Notes under the pieces: model-generated
What the model was told of the DNA's origin: nothing
What the model saw: only the letters and a program-made list of their open reading frames with translations
The model's database searches: none
From: Bryum argenteum
Taxonomy: Eukaryota; Streptophyta; Bryopsida; Bryales; Bryaceae
NCBI GenBank assembly: GCA_037043015.1
Contig: CM073321.1
Location: forward strand, 33,272,101-33,336,100
DNA length: 64,000 bases
Reading direction: 5' to 3'
Translations under genes and position numbers: made by a program
In this document: positions 42,380-53,720 of the stretch, in pieces
Position numbering within the stretch: the stretch's first letter is position 1
Layout: each line of letters opens with the position of its first letter

Positions 42380-45300
42380 TGGTGTGATTAAAACAGATAG
42401 TGACCGATGTATACTTGGATGCATCTTCTGAAATTGTGCCAATTCGTAACAGGCTCAGACAGAGAGTGTTTAGTTGTTGTTTATAGAACCACTTCGCTGC
42501 TTTGGTAGGACAGCACAGATGTTTGCTTTCTGAGAATTGAAACCACTTTATCTACATTGTAACAAGTCGTTTCTTTGAAATCGTTTAAACTTGTTTTTCA
42601 TTCTAACAACAAAATCTGCATGGAGACCTGCTAATACGTAAACATTAACCAGTTCAGGAATAGTACCATGCCATATTTACTTTACAACGAAATATGTATG
42701 CAGAATGGATGACTTAGAAAATCCACTCAAATTTCTACAGAACCATCCAGCACGACGAAGTTACCGAACGAGTAACTAACTTGGCCAAAAAATGTATCAG
42801 GAAATCCCTATCCCCGTCACACGCCACAGCCGTTCATGAATATAGCGCTTCAGTAACAAGAAACCGCAACAAGTAACGAATTCTGTCGATGACCTTTTAT
42901 CGTGAATAATACAGGAACAGAGCAATGAACCGGACAGTTTGTTTCACGGGTCTCAAGCAGATTTGAACCTGCGACACAGAAAAAGCGGATCCACCCGGCC
43001 CTGAATTCATTGAAAACTGTACAAATTCTAGTGGTCGAAGCCACCCATTGGTCCGAGGTTTTGATTGGCCGGATCGTAATCCCCACACGACGGATGGGTT
43101 CACGAACGTCGCCGCCCCCAAGTCGTTGAGGACAACTTTCTACTAGTGAAGCGATGCAAACAAGCGCAAGAAAGAGAATGAGCGGGAGGATTAGCTAAAG
43201 TAGCATGAGTGAGGAGTAGGAGCAGAAGACAACGGCGGAGTAGCGAAAGGAGATGTGTGCGGGGAAAGTGGAGAGTGCGTTACAAGATTGAATGCGTTGC
43301 GAGAGTCCTCAACCAGAGTATAGAATTTAAGAATTAAGGTTTTTTGGTTAATGTGTTAAAAGTTCAGGATTAAAGGTTAATTATTTTTGAAGTTAAAGAG
43401 TAAGGATTCAAAAGTAAGCATAGATGTTAGATATCAACTTTATAAAAGAAAGCGTAAATGCGGATACATTCTAAATTTTTGAAAATAACTTCAGAATACT
43501 ATAATATAAAAAGCATCTTAGCATAAGAATTGAAGTAAAACAAAATATTATTATGTTTGAATATCACACATAGAATACTAAACTTCTAAAATACATATAG
43601 TCACTGAATGTTAACAAGACTGAATTTTAAAGCAATAATATTATACTTGAAATATATTATACTTTAAGTATTATACTTTAAATATAATATGTGGAAATAA
43701 CAGACTTGAAAAAATACGTAATAAACTTATAATTTCTCAACTTATTCACTGTCTAGATACTTATATGATATTATATCACATAAATATCTTGAATATTATG
43801 TTTATAATGGCCATTTGTAGAATATCACATTCAACATAATTGAATATCATACGTAATACACCACACCTAATTAAGTAGAAACTAATCTTATAGAATCACA
43901 TTTAAATAAATTGAATATAATATTTACTATAACTGTTTCAACGTGTAAAGTATTGATCTTTTAATATTACACGTAATTTAGTAAATACAAATCTTACAAT
44001 ACTTCACAACACCTGTCGATTTTAATCAATTAAGCATAAACGCTAGGCTTAAAGGCTTAGCAAATGATAATAGCGTTCAACATTCACATGTTAATTCACC
44101 TAAATGAACCTAACAATTGTTAGGATGAAAATATGGAAGTAAAACAAATAGATTCACATAATTAGTCTATTAATAATTCTACTCCCAATTGAATACTGTA
44201 CCACAACTTTATGAACTTTTCGAAGTTTTGCGTACTTAATTTAGTATAAAGTAAGACTATATCATTGAAGACTACATGAATCCAAGGTACACAACGAGAA
44301 CAATTTGTTTTCCCTCTGAACATTTATTAAGTATAAGTTTCATGTAATTTAATCGAATTCATGTTTTTGTCCCTATACTCTATTTAAGGTAATCTTGTAA
44401 ACTAAGGTTCAAATACCGAATGACTCTATCTCTTTAACAAATAGATTGAAGTCTATTTTTCTCGTTGTGTAGACGGATGAATTGTGATAATGAATGTTTG
44501 CAACAATGGTAAAAGTTTTATTATTATAATTATTGGTTTTAAAAATATCAAAAGTTAAGTTAGTTAAGGTCTAGGGTGTAGAGTTTTTCATTACGTTTTA
44601 TGGTTTCATGTAAACTTCACTAATTTCTTTACTAATAATACATTAACTCGCCATACATTAACTCCCCACAGAAATTAGTTTCTCAAAATTCTTGGCTCAA
44701 ATAAAAGCCATGTAAATGAATGCCTTGGTAAAAACTTCCGTAAACTTTACAAAGGATAAATAGTCGAAAACTAGAACCTTTGCATTAAATTTCATGCCTT
44801 ATCTTCAAAACATCTTTAACTTAGATCTAGTTAAGGATCTTATCACTTAGACTAGACTGTAATTATAGGCCATCCCAAAAAATTAAGTTGAAATCCAACG
44901 GAGGATGACGGAGATATAGCTCCTCAAATATCATCCATTTTGTTACTTTTTATGATGACGAAACATCATTGCAAATTGAATAGCAAAATCATTATGATCA
45001 GTAAACTTGTCACTATAAAGTTGTTAAGAATCACCTTAAGATCATGATTATGAAAAAGCAAATCATGAAAAGCTATTTTTAATTTCACATAATTGGCTTG
45101 CAATGATAATACATGCCCCATGCTTAAAGTTCCAATAAAATAGAAGAGCTGTCTTCACTAAAGTGCATTCCATTAATTCATACTTTATTGCAAAGTTTAG
45201 TATACAAACTAGACTTGATTTGGAGCAAAACCCAAGTGATTTCATCCAAAACGGACCTCGGATGAAGAAGATATGGCTATTCAAAGTTCTGCCTTCTATC

Positions 45301-45479
45301 CAAAATGTCGTTTTTTGACATTCCGCGCATTAAGGGGTTAACATTCTAGTGCCCAATATGAGATTATTTTGTTAATTTCAGTTAGGGTTATCCATTTTCC
45401 TCGCGAATCCGGTTTTTTTTATTACAATTTTGTAATTTCTATTTTTAGAAATATTCCGGATTTCTCGGTGGCTTAACTT
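42380..45479. other. AT-rich intergenic DNA, no gene seen
   Basis: 42380-43300 has near-average composition with short unsupported frames (42850-43121 minus). 43320-45470 is AT-rich with stops in all frames. I see no RNA gene; a tRNA T-arm-like word at 42957-42972 is discussed among rejected items. Confidence 0.5.
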
Positions 45480-45998
45480 CAAATCATTTTTACTGGCCCA
45501 ACATGTCCTCGTTCCTCCCAAGTTCCCAAGATGTCCCCGTTCCTCGTGAAGTTCCCCGTTCCTCCCGAAGTTCCCAACCACATCGCTTTTACTCAAAATT
45601 CTCTGACCGCTACTGGCCTTTTTTGGCGCCCTTTCTCTGTTCAGTTCGTGCTCTTTTTTGGCGCCATTTCTCTTCCCGCTTAGTCTTGCTCTCTCCTCAT
45701 TTGCGCACTTTCCCGCTTTCTGCTCCTCTGTTGTTCCGCTCCTGTGCTCTTACACTCCTCCGCACCTTCGTACTTTCACACATTTGCCCTTCGCCTCACC
45801 TCCGCACCTTCGCATCTCTGCCCTTCGTCTCACTACAATACGTTTCGCCTATACTCCGTTTTCCATTTGTGCTTCTGGTTTAGTAAATTCTGATTAGGGA
45901 CTGAGACTCTTAGTAGCTCTGGAGTTGATGCGCGTGCTGCTTTTGAGGATGCCCAAGGCCTTCGTTGAAGTATTGCACCTGTCAAGCACGGCGTGTGG
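45480..45998 (+). other. Possible 5' exon before the palindrome array
   Basis: A CT-rich, coding-like stretch ends with SSGVDARAAFEDAQGLR, stop, SIAPVKHGVW at a good GTGAGT donor (45999-46004). Palindromes begin 240 bp further on, the same relation as at loci G and H where arrays lie next to a splice site. No downstream exon was found after the array. Weak. Confidence 0.25.
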
Positions 45999-46244
45999 GT
46001 GAGTTCGATCAATAACCTCACTTTCAATGTATAACAAGAATGTGTTGTTGATTGGTCATATCTTGTTTTCATCGTTGTGCATTCCTGATAGCATTGTGGA
46101 TTTCATCGGAGTAGGTCTGCACGGAAATCGAGGCAAATATACTATTTTACTTGTGCACAGATCCCAAGAACGATTCTCACTAATTACTATGCACGAATAT
46201 CGAGGCAGTTTCATATAACAAATGCATGACATAAGGACAAGCTC

Positions 46245-46911
46245 ATTTAGCTCGACTCGAGCTAAACCGGCATCCACATCCAAATACTCCGAGTTCAAGA
46301 AGTTTTGTAATTGAATGATTTATTGGAAGTCCATTTAGCTCGACTCGAGCTAAATGGGCATCCACATCAAAACCCTCATGAAGTCCTGTACTTAATGATT
46401 CGTTGGAAGACCATTTAGCTCGACTCGAGCTAAATGGGTTAAGCCTATTTAGCTCGACTCGAGCTAAATGAGCCTGACCTCGTTCTAGGTCAATCCCATT
46501 TAGCTCGACTCGAGCTAAATGGTCACGGACCTCAAACAAGGTCAGGCCCATTTAGCTCAAGTCGAGATAAATAGGCTTGCACTGAATCAGAGCACTAAGC
46601 ACATTTAGCTCGAGTCGAGCTAAATGGGCTTAACCTGCAACGGAGTGGTAAGCACATTTAGCTCGACTCGAGCTAAATGGTCATCCAGCTTTAACTACGT
46701 CGCGGTGAGTGGTGAACAGTTATCTTGAAGACCATTTAGCTCGAGTCGAGCTAAATGGTCATTAAGATATTTGTTCATCACGCTTACCTCGAAACTGTTG
46801 AAGCTTGATGACCATTTAGCTCGAGTCGAGCTAAATGGTCTTCCTCTTCGACATGCTTCGGGGTAAGCGTCATGTATTAAGATCTTCAAGACCATTTAGC
46901 TCGAGTCGATT
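46245..46911. repeat. Array of eleven TTAGCTCGASTCGAGCTAA palindromes
   Basis: Copies at 46245-46265, 46334-46354, 46414-46434, 46448-46468, 46499-46519, 46551-46571 (degenerate), 46604-46624, 46657-46677, 46735-46755, 46815-46835 and a half copy at 46895-46910. Many extend to 27 bp (CCATT...AATGG). Spacers of about 30-60 bp on either side of the last copies are themselves imperfect inverted repeats of each other, so spacer orientation alternates. Any frame through the array gives repeated LARVELN, an artefact. Confidence 0.92.
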
Positions 46912-46975
46912 TCGTCAGAGAAATGTCGGGAAGATTTTGTCGATTTTGTCAGGGGAATGTCGGGAAGATCTTCTT
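46907..46975 (+). repeat. Two tandem ~34-bp units truncating the palindrome array
   Basis: TCGATTTCGTCAGAGAAATG... and TCGATTTTGTCAGGGGAATG... both run on to TCGGGAAGAT. The first begins inside the half palindrome at 46907, marking where the array was broken. Confidence 0.7.
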
Positions 46976-49025
46976 TTCATAGAAGGGAATGTTTTACTCA
47001 AAAGATCTTATGGGCTTGGACACACATAAAAAATAGAACTTATTATAAATAACCCCTCATTGTTCATATGAATCTTAACTATCCATGAATCACTTGGAAT
47101 TCTTTAGGGGTACAATGTCATGCTTTGATAGAATTTGCAATATATTCACATTGACTTATGATAATGAAAAATATTATAGTTACTAACCATTTACGGATCT
47201 AAGTATCTAAGCAAATTTTATTTGAATCCAAATGGGTGGTTGTTTATTTAATCCCTAAAGGCTAGGGAGGGGGGTTGAAGGAAAAATAAATGTGTTAAGA
47301 AATGTGAGTTTTTTAACTCTTGTAAACTTCTTCCCAAAGACAATATAAAAACCTTAATTCTTAGATTAAATTGTTGTAGGTTAAATCCTCATAATAGTTA
47401 ATAATTCTCTTGTAATAGATTAAAGACACCAAAACTTTCAATAGCAAAATAAAATTCTCATTTCTATTCTTAGTACTTATTTATTTGTATGGTTTCCTTA
47501 AATTTTATTTTATATGAAAAAGGCCAATACTTATCTATGAAGAATACTACTAGTTTTCTTTTATAATAAGTTATTCAATATTATGCAAACCTTGTCATGT
47601 TTGTGATTGAAAGGTTGGTGTGAACAATACATGATTCCAAACTAGGTTTTGTAATGTAAATGAGGTTTTCAACCCATCTTACATCTCGGAGGTAAAAAAT
47701 AAGTCCAATAAGAATCCTTTTTAAATCAGATACATCTTGTCAAAATTCGGAATAGAGTACAAAATGGTTGATTGGGCCTTTGGTGGTTGAGCATTAGAGT
47801 GAATATCCAATCATGTACTATATTGAAAGGCTATTAACATCATATAAATATATAATATGTGAAGGAAAAAGACATATAACATAAAACTTACAATACAAAT
47901 TCATGCAACCCAAATTTAGAAGAACAATACTACAAAGTATTATGTGCTAATATTTGTCTTTCAAGTGTATGTGCGAGTATGAAGATTATATTTCTATAAG
48001 ATCATTTAACAAGTTACGTAGTGGTAATGTGTAAATATAGATTTTTTATTTAATTGATCTTGGTAGATGTTCATAACTCCTGAATATATATGAGTCATGT
48101 CCACGTTTATGGTGTATGTTATTTTTGATTTTTGTAGAAAGTGATGTATCTTCAATATCTTATTATAGCAATTCATAATACTACATGATCAAATATACAA
48201 TGATTTATTATTTTAAGATGCGATTAGTTGATATTAACCCCATTTGATTTATATGGCAATAAAATTTGTATTGAATAAAAGTAATCTTTGTGGAAGCGTC
48301 TCTTATCCTCAAGTAAAGATTTTTTATTTAATCTTATTTGACCCTTATGATGCTATGTGTTTTTGGCAAATGACACTAAGAACTTACACCCCTAAAATAC
48401 CAAGTGCCCTTGACATTGAATTAAGACATTAGGCTTGTTCCTAAAGTTTGCAATTTGGGAATTAAAGAAAAATACGTAATTTAAACTAGAAAACACATAA
48501 ACATCATCCTATTTTCTCTTTTAAGTTGTTAAACATCAACATGCCATAAGTAGTACGAAGTAAGTAACGTCTTTCAGACCATGACAATAAGATTAAATGA
48601 ATCATCAATCAATTTGCAAAAGTAACTTAAGTATAGTTATAATTTATAGATAAAATAAAGAGATCTTAATCCCTAGATATCCTTGATGCAATATTGCCTA
48701 AATTCTCCATGCTTGTAAAGCCTCATTTGAAACAATGTTTAGAAGATCCAACCGTAGGATCTTAGAGCTCACTTGAGTTTTTAGTCACTTGTAAAATTTA
48801 AACCGTTGATTCTTTTCCATTAGTGAGATCGTAATGCTCAAAGCAAGGAGAATTTTATTTGGGCGAGAACCCCAAATAGTGTAATCTGGATCTTGAAGGG
48901 AGGGAGTTGTTAAGAAATTCAAAATGGTTGTTGGAATAAATTAGAATAGGGTTAGGGTTAAGAGGAGTGGCCGCCATCCTTCGCTCCCCACCAAGGCGGC
49001 TTCGAACGCCCACGCCATCCGGGAA

Positions 49026-49026
<1 letters not shown>
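46976..49026. other. AT-rich intergenic DNA, no gene seen
   Basis: Low-complexity AT-rich sequence with one 62-codon frame (48244-48432 plus) lacking motifs. Nothing else recognised. Confidence 0.55.
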
Positions 49027-49067
<41 letters not shown>

Positions 49068-49188
49068 AAATTTGGAATCCAGTCGCTCCGTCTGATCGGT
49101 CAGGCCGACCGATCGGACGGAGCGACTGGATTCCAATTTTAGATTTTTATTTTTTTTATTTTTTATTTATTTTTTTTTTTTTTTTTAC
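49027..49188. repeat. A-tract, long near-perfect palindrome, T-tract
   Basis: A run of about 38 A (49027-49064), then 49061-49147 where bases pair symmetrically about 49104 with only a few mismatches in 43-bp arms (shared word GGAATCCAGTCGCTCCGTC), then a T-rich run to 49188 that can pair with the A-run. The total could fold into a hairpin of about 75 bp. CCGATCGGTCGGCC recurs just downstream at 49210-49225. It could be an inverted duplication, a small-RNA hairpin or a foldback element end. Confidence 0.8.
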
Positions 49189-49436
49189 CTCAAATTCCGG
49201 TCGGGCCGTCCGATCGGTCGGCCGCAATAAATCCAATGGTACGAGGGTGCGGCAATTGATTGGACCACTATTGAGCTACCGGTCGGCATGCCGGTCGCCC
49301 CGGGTTGGGCCGGTCGGCAGGCCGGTCGCCCCGGGTTGGGCCGGTCGGCAGGCCGGTCGCCCGGACTAACGGCCATTCTGGGGGCCGGTCGCTCGGGCCG
49401 ATGGCCGTCCTAGAGGCCGGTCACCCCATTTACCTT
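49189..49436 (-). repeat. GC-rich minisatellite, left arm
   Basis: Repeated GGCCGGTCGGCAGGCCGGTC and CGCCCCGGGTTG units (about 49268-49370), then diverged GGCCGGTC words. Its reverse complement resembles the minisatellite at 53400-53640, so the two face outward in opposite orientation. Confidence 0.75.
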
Positions 49437-49527
49437 AAGTAAAAAGTCCAAAATCTCTAAGTCACAGACGCTCCCTTAACCCCCTGCGGACGACCGACGG
49501 ACGTCCGGACGCCGTGACATCCCTGGT
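49437..49527 (-). repeat. Inverted arm, left copy
   Basis: Its reverse complement starts CCAGGGATGTCACGGCGTC, includes GACGTCCGTC and ends TGACTTAGAGATTTTGGACT. The right copy at 53191-53302 has CCAGGGATGTCACAGCGTC and TGACTTAGAGATTCTCGTCT. Together they bracket repeat B2. Confidence 0.7.
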
Positions 49528-52500
49528 GTGGGGGTGATTTTTTAGCAATCGGGAAGGAGTGCAGGGAAGAGAGCGGCAACCGGAGGAGAGCATCAGAGCA
49601 CCGGTAGAGTGCCGCAACAGATTGTCGTTCTCGTCGAATGAGAGGTTCACTGAACAGATCGACGCCGAAGCAGCACCAGCATCGGCGGAGAAGGGTGATC
49701 AGCATCGGGACGACGCAGCGGTGCACCAGCATCAATCACAACTATGGCGACGAAGATTGGCCAACACTTCGGCAACAGCAAGACAGCGGCTCCGGGAACT
49801 AGCTCGGCAGTAACCGCCGGGCCATCACCAAAAACGGCGGTCGACCAGACGACGAGGCCAGACCGGACATCAGCAATTACGATGAGGGCCGGAACACCGA
49901 GCTCGCTGTTGTCGATGTTTGCCGGCGTCAGTGCGGCAGTTCAACGCCAGCACTCAACCGCCGGATAGCCCTCGGCTGTCGGAGGTCGTCATCAATTCGG
50001 ATGAAGACAGCCATAGGCGGGAGAGCAATTCGAGGGCGGCTCGTGTCCTACCAGTTCAGCATCGACAGCAAGGGAGCCGCGAAGGAAATAGCACCGAAGT
50101 TCCGGCGAGGCAGCCAAGGATCGGAGGGAGCCAGCAGTGCCGCCTCGAGCAGCTGCCAGGGACCGGCAGCATTGCAGCAGTGATACGCCGGAGTGCCGGG
50201 GAACGGAATCGCCGGCCATCACCTCAGCAGGAGCACATGATCCGGAGCTAGCATTGGCGACAGCGATTGGGGGAAAGGCTCCGCAGTGCAGCGACTCGGC
50301 AGTCGACAGCAAGCAGCATCGGAGAGCACCTACGCCGGCATCAAGGCCGGCACCAGGAGCAGCAGGAGGATCGACGGCGGAGCCCAGCCTCGACGACACC
50401 GTCAAGAGAGCGCGGCCAGCAGCTCGCCAATGCCCTGTCCCCTCCGTGTGATATTACGCATGGTGCACAGGGTGATATTAAGGATGGAGCCTCCTCATCT
50501 TTCTTTTGTTTGATTGCCCGTAGTTTTATGTTGTTGGGTTTTGTGGGGTAGACATGATAGGGTTTGTGAACTTATCCTAAAAAATAGCAACTTCCTTGTT
50601 TAAAAATTGATTGTTTTGTTGTTTATTTGTGTGGCTTGTTATTGTGTGATGTTTGTTTGGTTGAATGAATGGGTCTTGCTGATTTGCTTTTTGAGTAGTT
50701 AGCGTGCACTACGTGTAAGGGTAGCGCGGAAGCGCTGCCCAATTTTTAGGCTGAATTCATGCATCTAAATTGAAAATTTGAAAATGTGGGATTAAGCGCG
50801 GAAGCGCTGCCCAATTCACCTCGGGCTTCAGGATTCATCTTGGAATGAGTGGATTGATTGCTTAGAAGGGTTACAAGGGTGTCCATTGCTTCGAAGGTCA
50901 TGTTAGTTGCACCCGTCTCACGGCCCAACTTGTGAGCTAGAACCGGACCACCGGGATTTAGCTTCACATAATTGGTGCGTCTGCCGGGAGGGTTGGATGC
51001 TTTTGCTCTAACTTTTGTTTGTTTTTTGTATCCTTTTTAGGCAATCGACTTGAAGAAAAAAGACCACATTACTATAAATAGTAAGCTGTGATTTCTTGCA
51101 CCAATGCAAGTTTGATTGGTTTGGTTCTTGCTTAGTGGTTTGCGTGGTTTGGGTCTTCGTTTCCTGATTGGTTGGTTGCTTAAACTTAATGGTATTTATT
51201 TTGATTGAGTAATTAGTTTGAAGAATCTTGCTTTAAAGTTTTGGTTAATCCTTGGACTTGGTTCATTTGAATGAATGCAAATTGCATTGATTTGAATCTA
51301 AACATATTGAATTGATTTTAATTAAATGGAAGCAAACTAGATTGATGTCACATCCCTTTCCAAAGGATGCCCGAACACCGTGGTGAGCCAAGAGGACCCC
51401 GGGAGTGACGCCCCGGGCTTGGCAAGAGACAAGGTGAGGAGACCAAGGAGAGTCCCGAGCAAACAGCACGCAATAGTGTTGTGCTTGGGACGAACTTGGT
51501 GGCGTGTCTTACATGTTTGGAAACCTTGTTTGAGCACGCACCCATGGGTCCAAAGAACGCGCGATTTCGAGTTGTGAGTCATGAGATATGACTCTCCAAA
51601 GTTGGAGCGCGTTCCGGGACACTCCGGGACTCGGGAGTGTTGCCTTTCGGGACTCAAAATGTCGTCCTTCTTGGATGGCGGCATGTTGCATGTCCATGGA
51701 AAGCTCTAGACAAGAGCTTTCCAAAATGCTAAGGCTCGTGAGGAGCAAAGCAATTCTTTGGGAGATATAGCTCTCCAAAGCATCGGGACTTCGGGACTCC
51801 GGGACTGCTGCCTCCCGGGACTCCCAAATGTTCAGAGGAGCATAGCTCCCACATGGAAACTCCGATTGGGACAAGTGAGGAGTCTATCGACATCTACTCA
51901 AAGAGTAGATGTCGAAAATGGGCTTGCACGTCCCATTTGGATAACTGAGCTACAAGTTAGCCCGAGAAGAAGATACGGCCCGTTTTTGAGACTAAGGCAA
52001 AAACGGGTGGTCTTCCAAAACAAAAGTGTGTCACGGAAGGCCCCTCAACACAAGAGGGGGGGCCTACCGAAGACTCCAGAGACTACTATGAGGAGGGGTG
52101 GTCTCCCTCCTCACTTGCACATGGTGCCTTGAGGAGCCGGGGTGGCTCCAAGGGGTGAGGCTTGGGATGGGGCCTCACTCCCGCACCTTGTGGAAAATGG
52201 AAAGCGCTTTGGAGCATCTCTAAACATGGGGTTGGGAAGTGTCCCTCTCCAAGTTAGTCCCCATGATAAGTAGTGCCGGTTCCCGGGAGTGACCGAGAAT
52301 GGCTCAAGAAGGTGAGGCATGGAAAGGAAGCCTCACTCCTACATCTTGAGCATTGTGGGATGCTCTTGAGCATCCCGCAACATTGGGTTGGAAAGAGTCT
52401 CGCTCCAAACTAGTCCCCGGGAAAACTAGTGCCGGATTCCGGGAGGATTTCCGGCAAAGTCCCGAATGGGGTGAGAAACAAGAGTGGAAGGGGACTAGTG

Positions 52501-53190
52501 GGAAGTTGGACAATGGATAAGGGCGATTAGCTCCGGGGTTGATTAGTAGCACCCTTGGGAGCTTGGACATGTGTGGAAGGCCGCCCCGTGCCACCAAGTA
52601 GCATGCCCATGTGTTTTGTGGGAGTTCCGGTTTACGGGTTCCGGGTAATGAGTTGGGGGCGTCAAGGTGGGTTGGACACCTTGACTAGAAATGGTGCCAA
52701 CATTGTGTGTGCTTGGTATGTGCAGTGTTAGCAAAGTCGTGGCCGGTTGCTACCAACTAAGTGAGCAGGGATTCCGCTACCAAGTAAGGCTCACTAAGAA
52801 GAAAAAAATGAGTTGGAGTAATTAGGGTTGCGACAATTGAAGTGAATTGAATCACATTGACAATTTGTTTCATTGCCTTGTGCTCACTTGGAGCATTGAA
52901 GTTCATTGCCTTGTGAATTAATTGATTTGGTACAATGTGTAGGTGCACTCTAACAGAGGGGAGCAAATTACTTTATATAGTAATTTGTAGCCTTGGATAC
53001 TTGACGGACAAAACAACGGTTTTCTTTAAAGTCGGGTCCCATTTGCCTTGCTTATTGCTTGTATGTGTGTGAATTATATGCAAGTTGGCCGTAGTTTGTT
53101 TGTGCACCCAAGTCCGGACGTGGTTTTTGTAACTCTATGTTGTTGATTTTTGTTGGGGGTGGGTAACTTAGTCAGTCGGATGATCCAGAC
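49528..53190 (+). repeat. Repeat B2, interrupted by a solo LTR
   Basis: GC-rich part 49560-50450, then AT-richer sequence with two GCGCGGAAGCGCTGCCCAAT copies (50724 and 50796) and, after the inserted LTR at 51346-52835, sequence ending in TAACTTAGTCAGTCGGATGA. Blocks match B1 (13540-14970) in inverted order. The GC-rich part gives many long frames on both strands, none with a domain. Near 50971 TTGGTGCGTCTGCCGGGAG resembles LTR-element primer-binding sites, so B may be an LTR retrotransposon relic; unproven. Confidence 0.55.
51346..52835 (-). mobile_element. Solo LTR, family A, copy 3, inverted (1490 bp)
   Basis: Begins TGTCACATCCC and ends GGGTTGCGACA on the plus strand, i.e. copy 1 reversed. 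Exact duplication ATTGA at 51341-51345 and 52836-52840. Slightly shorter than the other copies and with more differences near the TGTCGCAACCC end. Inserted in repeat B2. Confidence 0.92.
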
Positions 53191-53302
53191 CAGGGATGTC
53201 ACAGCGTCGTGACGTCCGAACGTTCGGAGGACGTCCGTCGAACGTCCGGCAGTTGTCCGAGGTCCGTCCGTGACTTAGAGATTCTCGTCTTTTTACTAAG
53301 GG
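53191..53302 (+). repeat. Inverted arm, right copy
   Basis: Partner of 49437-49527 (see there). Contains several ACGTCCG words and CGTGACGTCCGAACGTTCGG, itself rich in short palindromes. Confidence 0.7.
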
Positions 53303-53640
53303 TGAATACCCATCGGGGTGAGTTCTTTGGTCGAATCACCTCCTCGACCTGTCATCCAGCTCGCCGTTGGCCCAACCTACTAGTCAGCTGGCTGGCTGTC
53401 AGCGGGGGCGACCGGCAGTCGACCCGGACGACCGGCCGTCGGCCCGAGCGACCGGCCGTCGGCCCGAGCGATCGGCCGTCGGCCCGAGCGACCGGCCGTC
53501 GGCCCGGGCGACCGGCCGTCAGCCCGAGCGACCGGCCGTTGGTCTGGACGTCGGCCTCGGCGACCGGCCATCCGCCTCAGCGACCGGCCGTCGGCCGCTG
53601 CGACCGGCCCTCGCCTCCGGCGACCGCCTGTGGCTGGATG
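53303..53640 (+). repeat. GC-rich minisatellite, 20-bp unit CGACCGGCCGTCGGCCCGAG
   Basis: About ten units between 53400 and 53640 with changes in single bases. Open frames of 90-166 codons cross it on both strands and give Arg/Pro/Gly/Ala repeats; they are by-products of the unit. Confidence 0.88.
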
Positions 53641-53712
53641 GCCCCCTTCAGCATTCAACGGTTCTCGAGCATTTCTATTTCAAATTGCAACGTTCATATC
53701 CAGAGTTGATGG

Positions 53713-53720
53713 TATATAAG
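53713..53720 (+). promoter_or_regulatory. TATA-like box upstream of the hAT gene
   Basis: TATATAAG about 200 bp before the presumed ATG at 53921; position fits a promoter or the 5' leader of the transposase gene. No other element seen. Confidence 0.3.

Noticed and set aside
42957..42972. tRNA-like T-arm on the minus strand (GCAGGTTCAAATCTGC)
   Set aside because: No matching acceptor, D-arm or anticodon arm at the needed distance; could be chance or a SINE scrap.
49457..50551. Many overlapping frames of 60-137 codons in the GC-rich part of B2
   Set aside because: Same reason as for B1; no frame is conserved between B1 and B2.
50971..50990. Primer-binding-site-like word TTGGTGCGTCTGCCGGGAG
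   Set aside because: Resembles LTR-element primer sites, but the match to a tRNA 3' end could not be checked and B1 lacks it; not annotated as a site.
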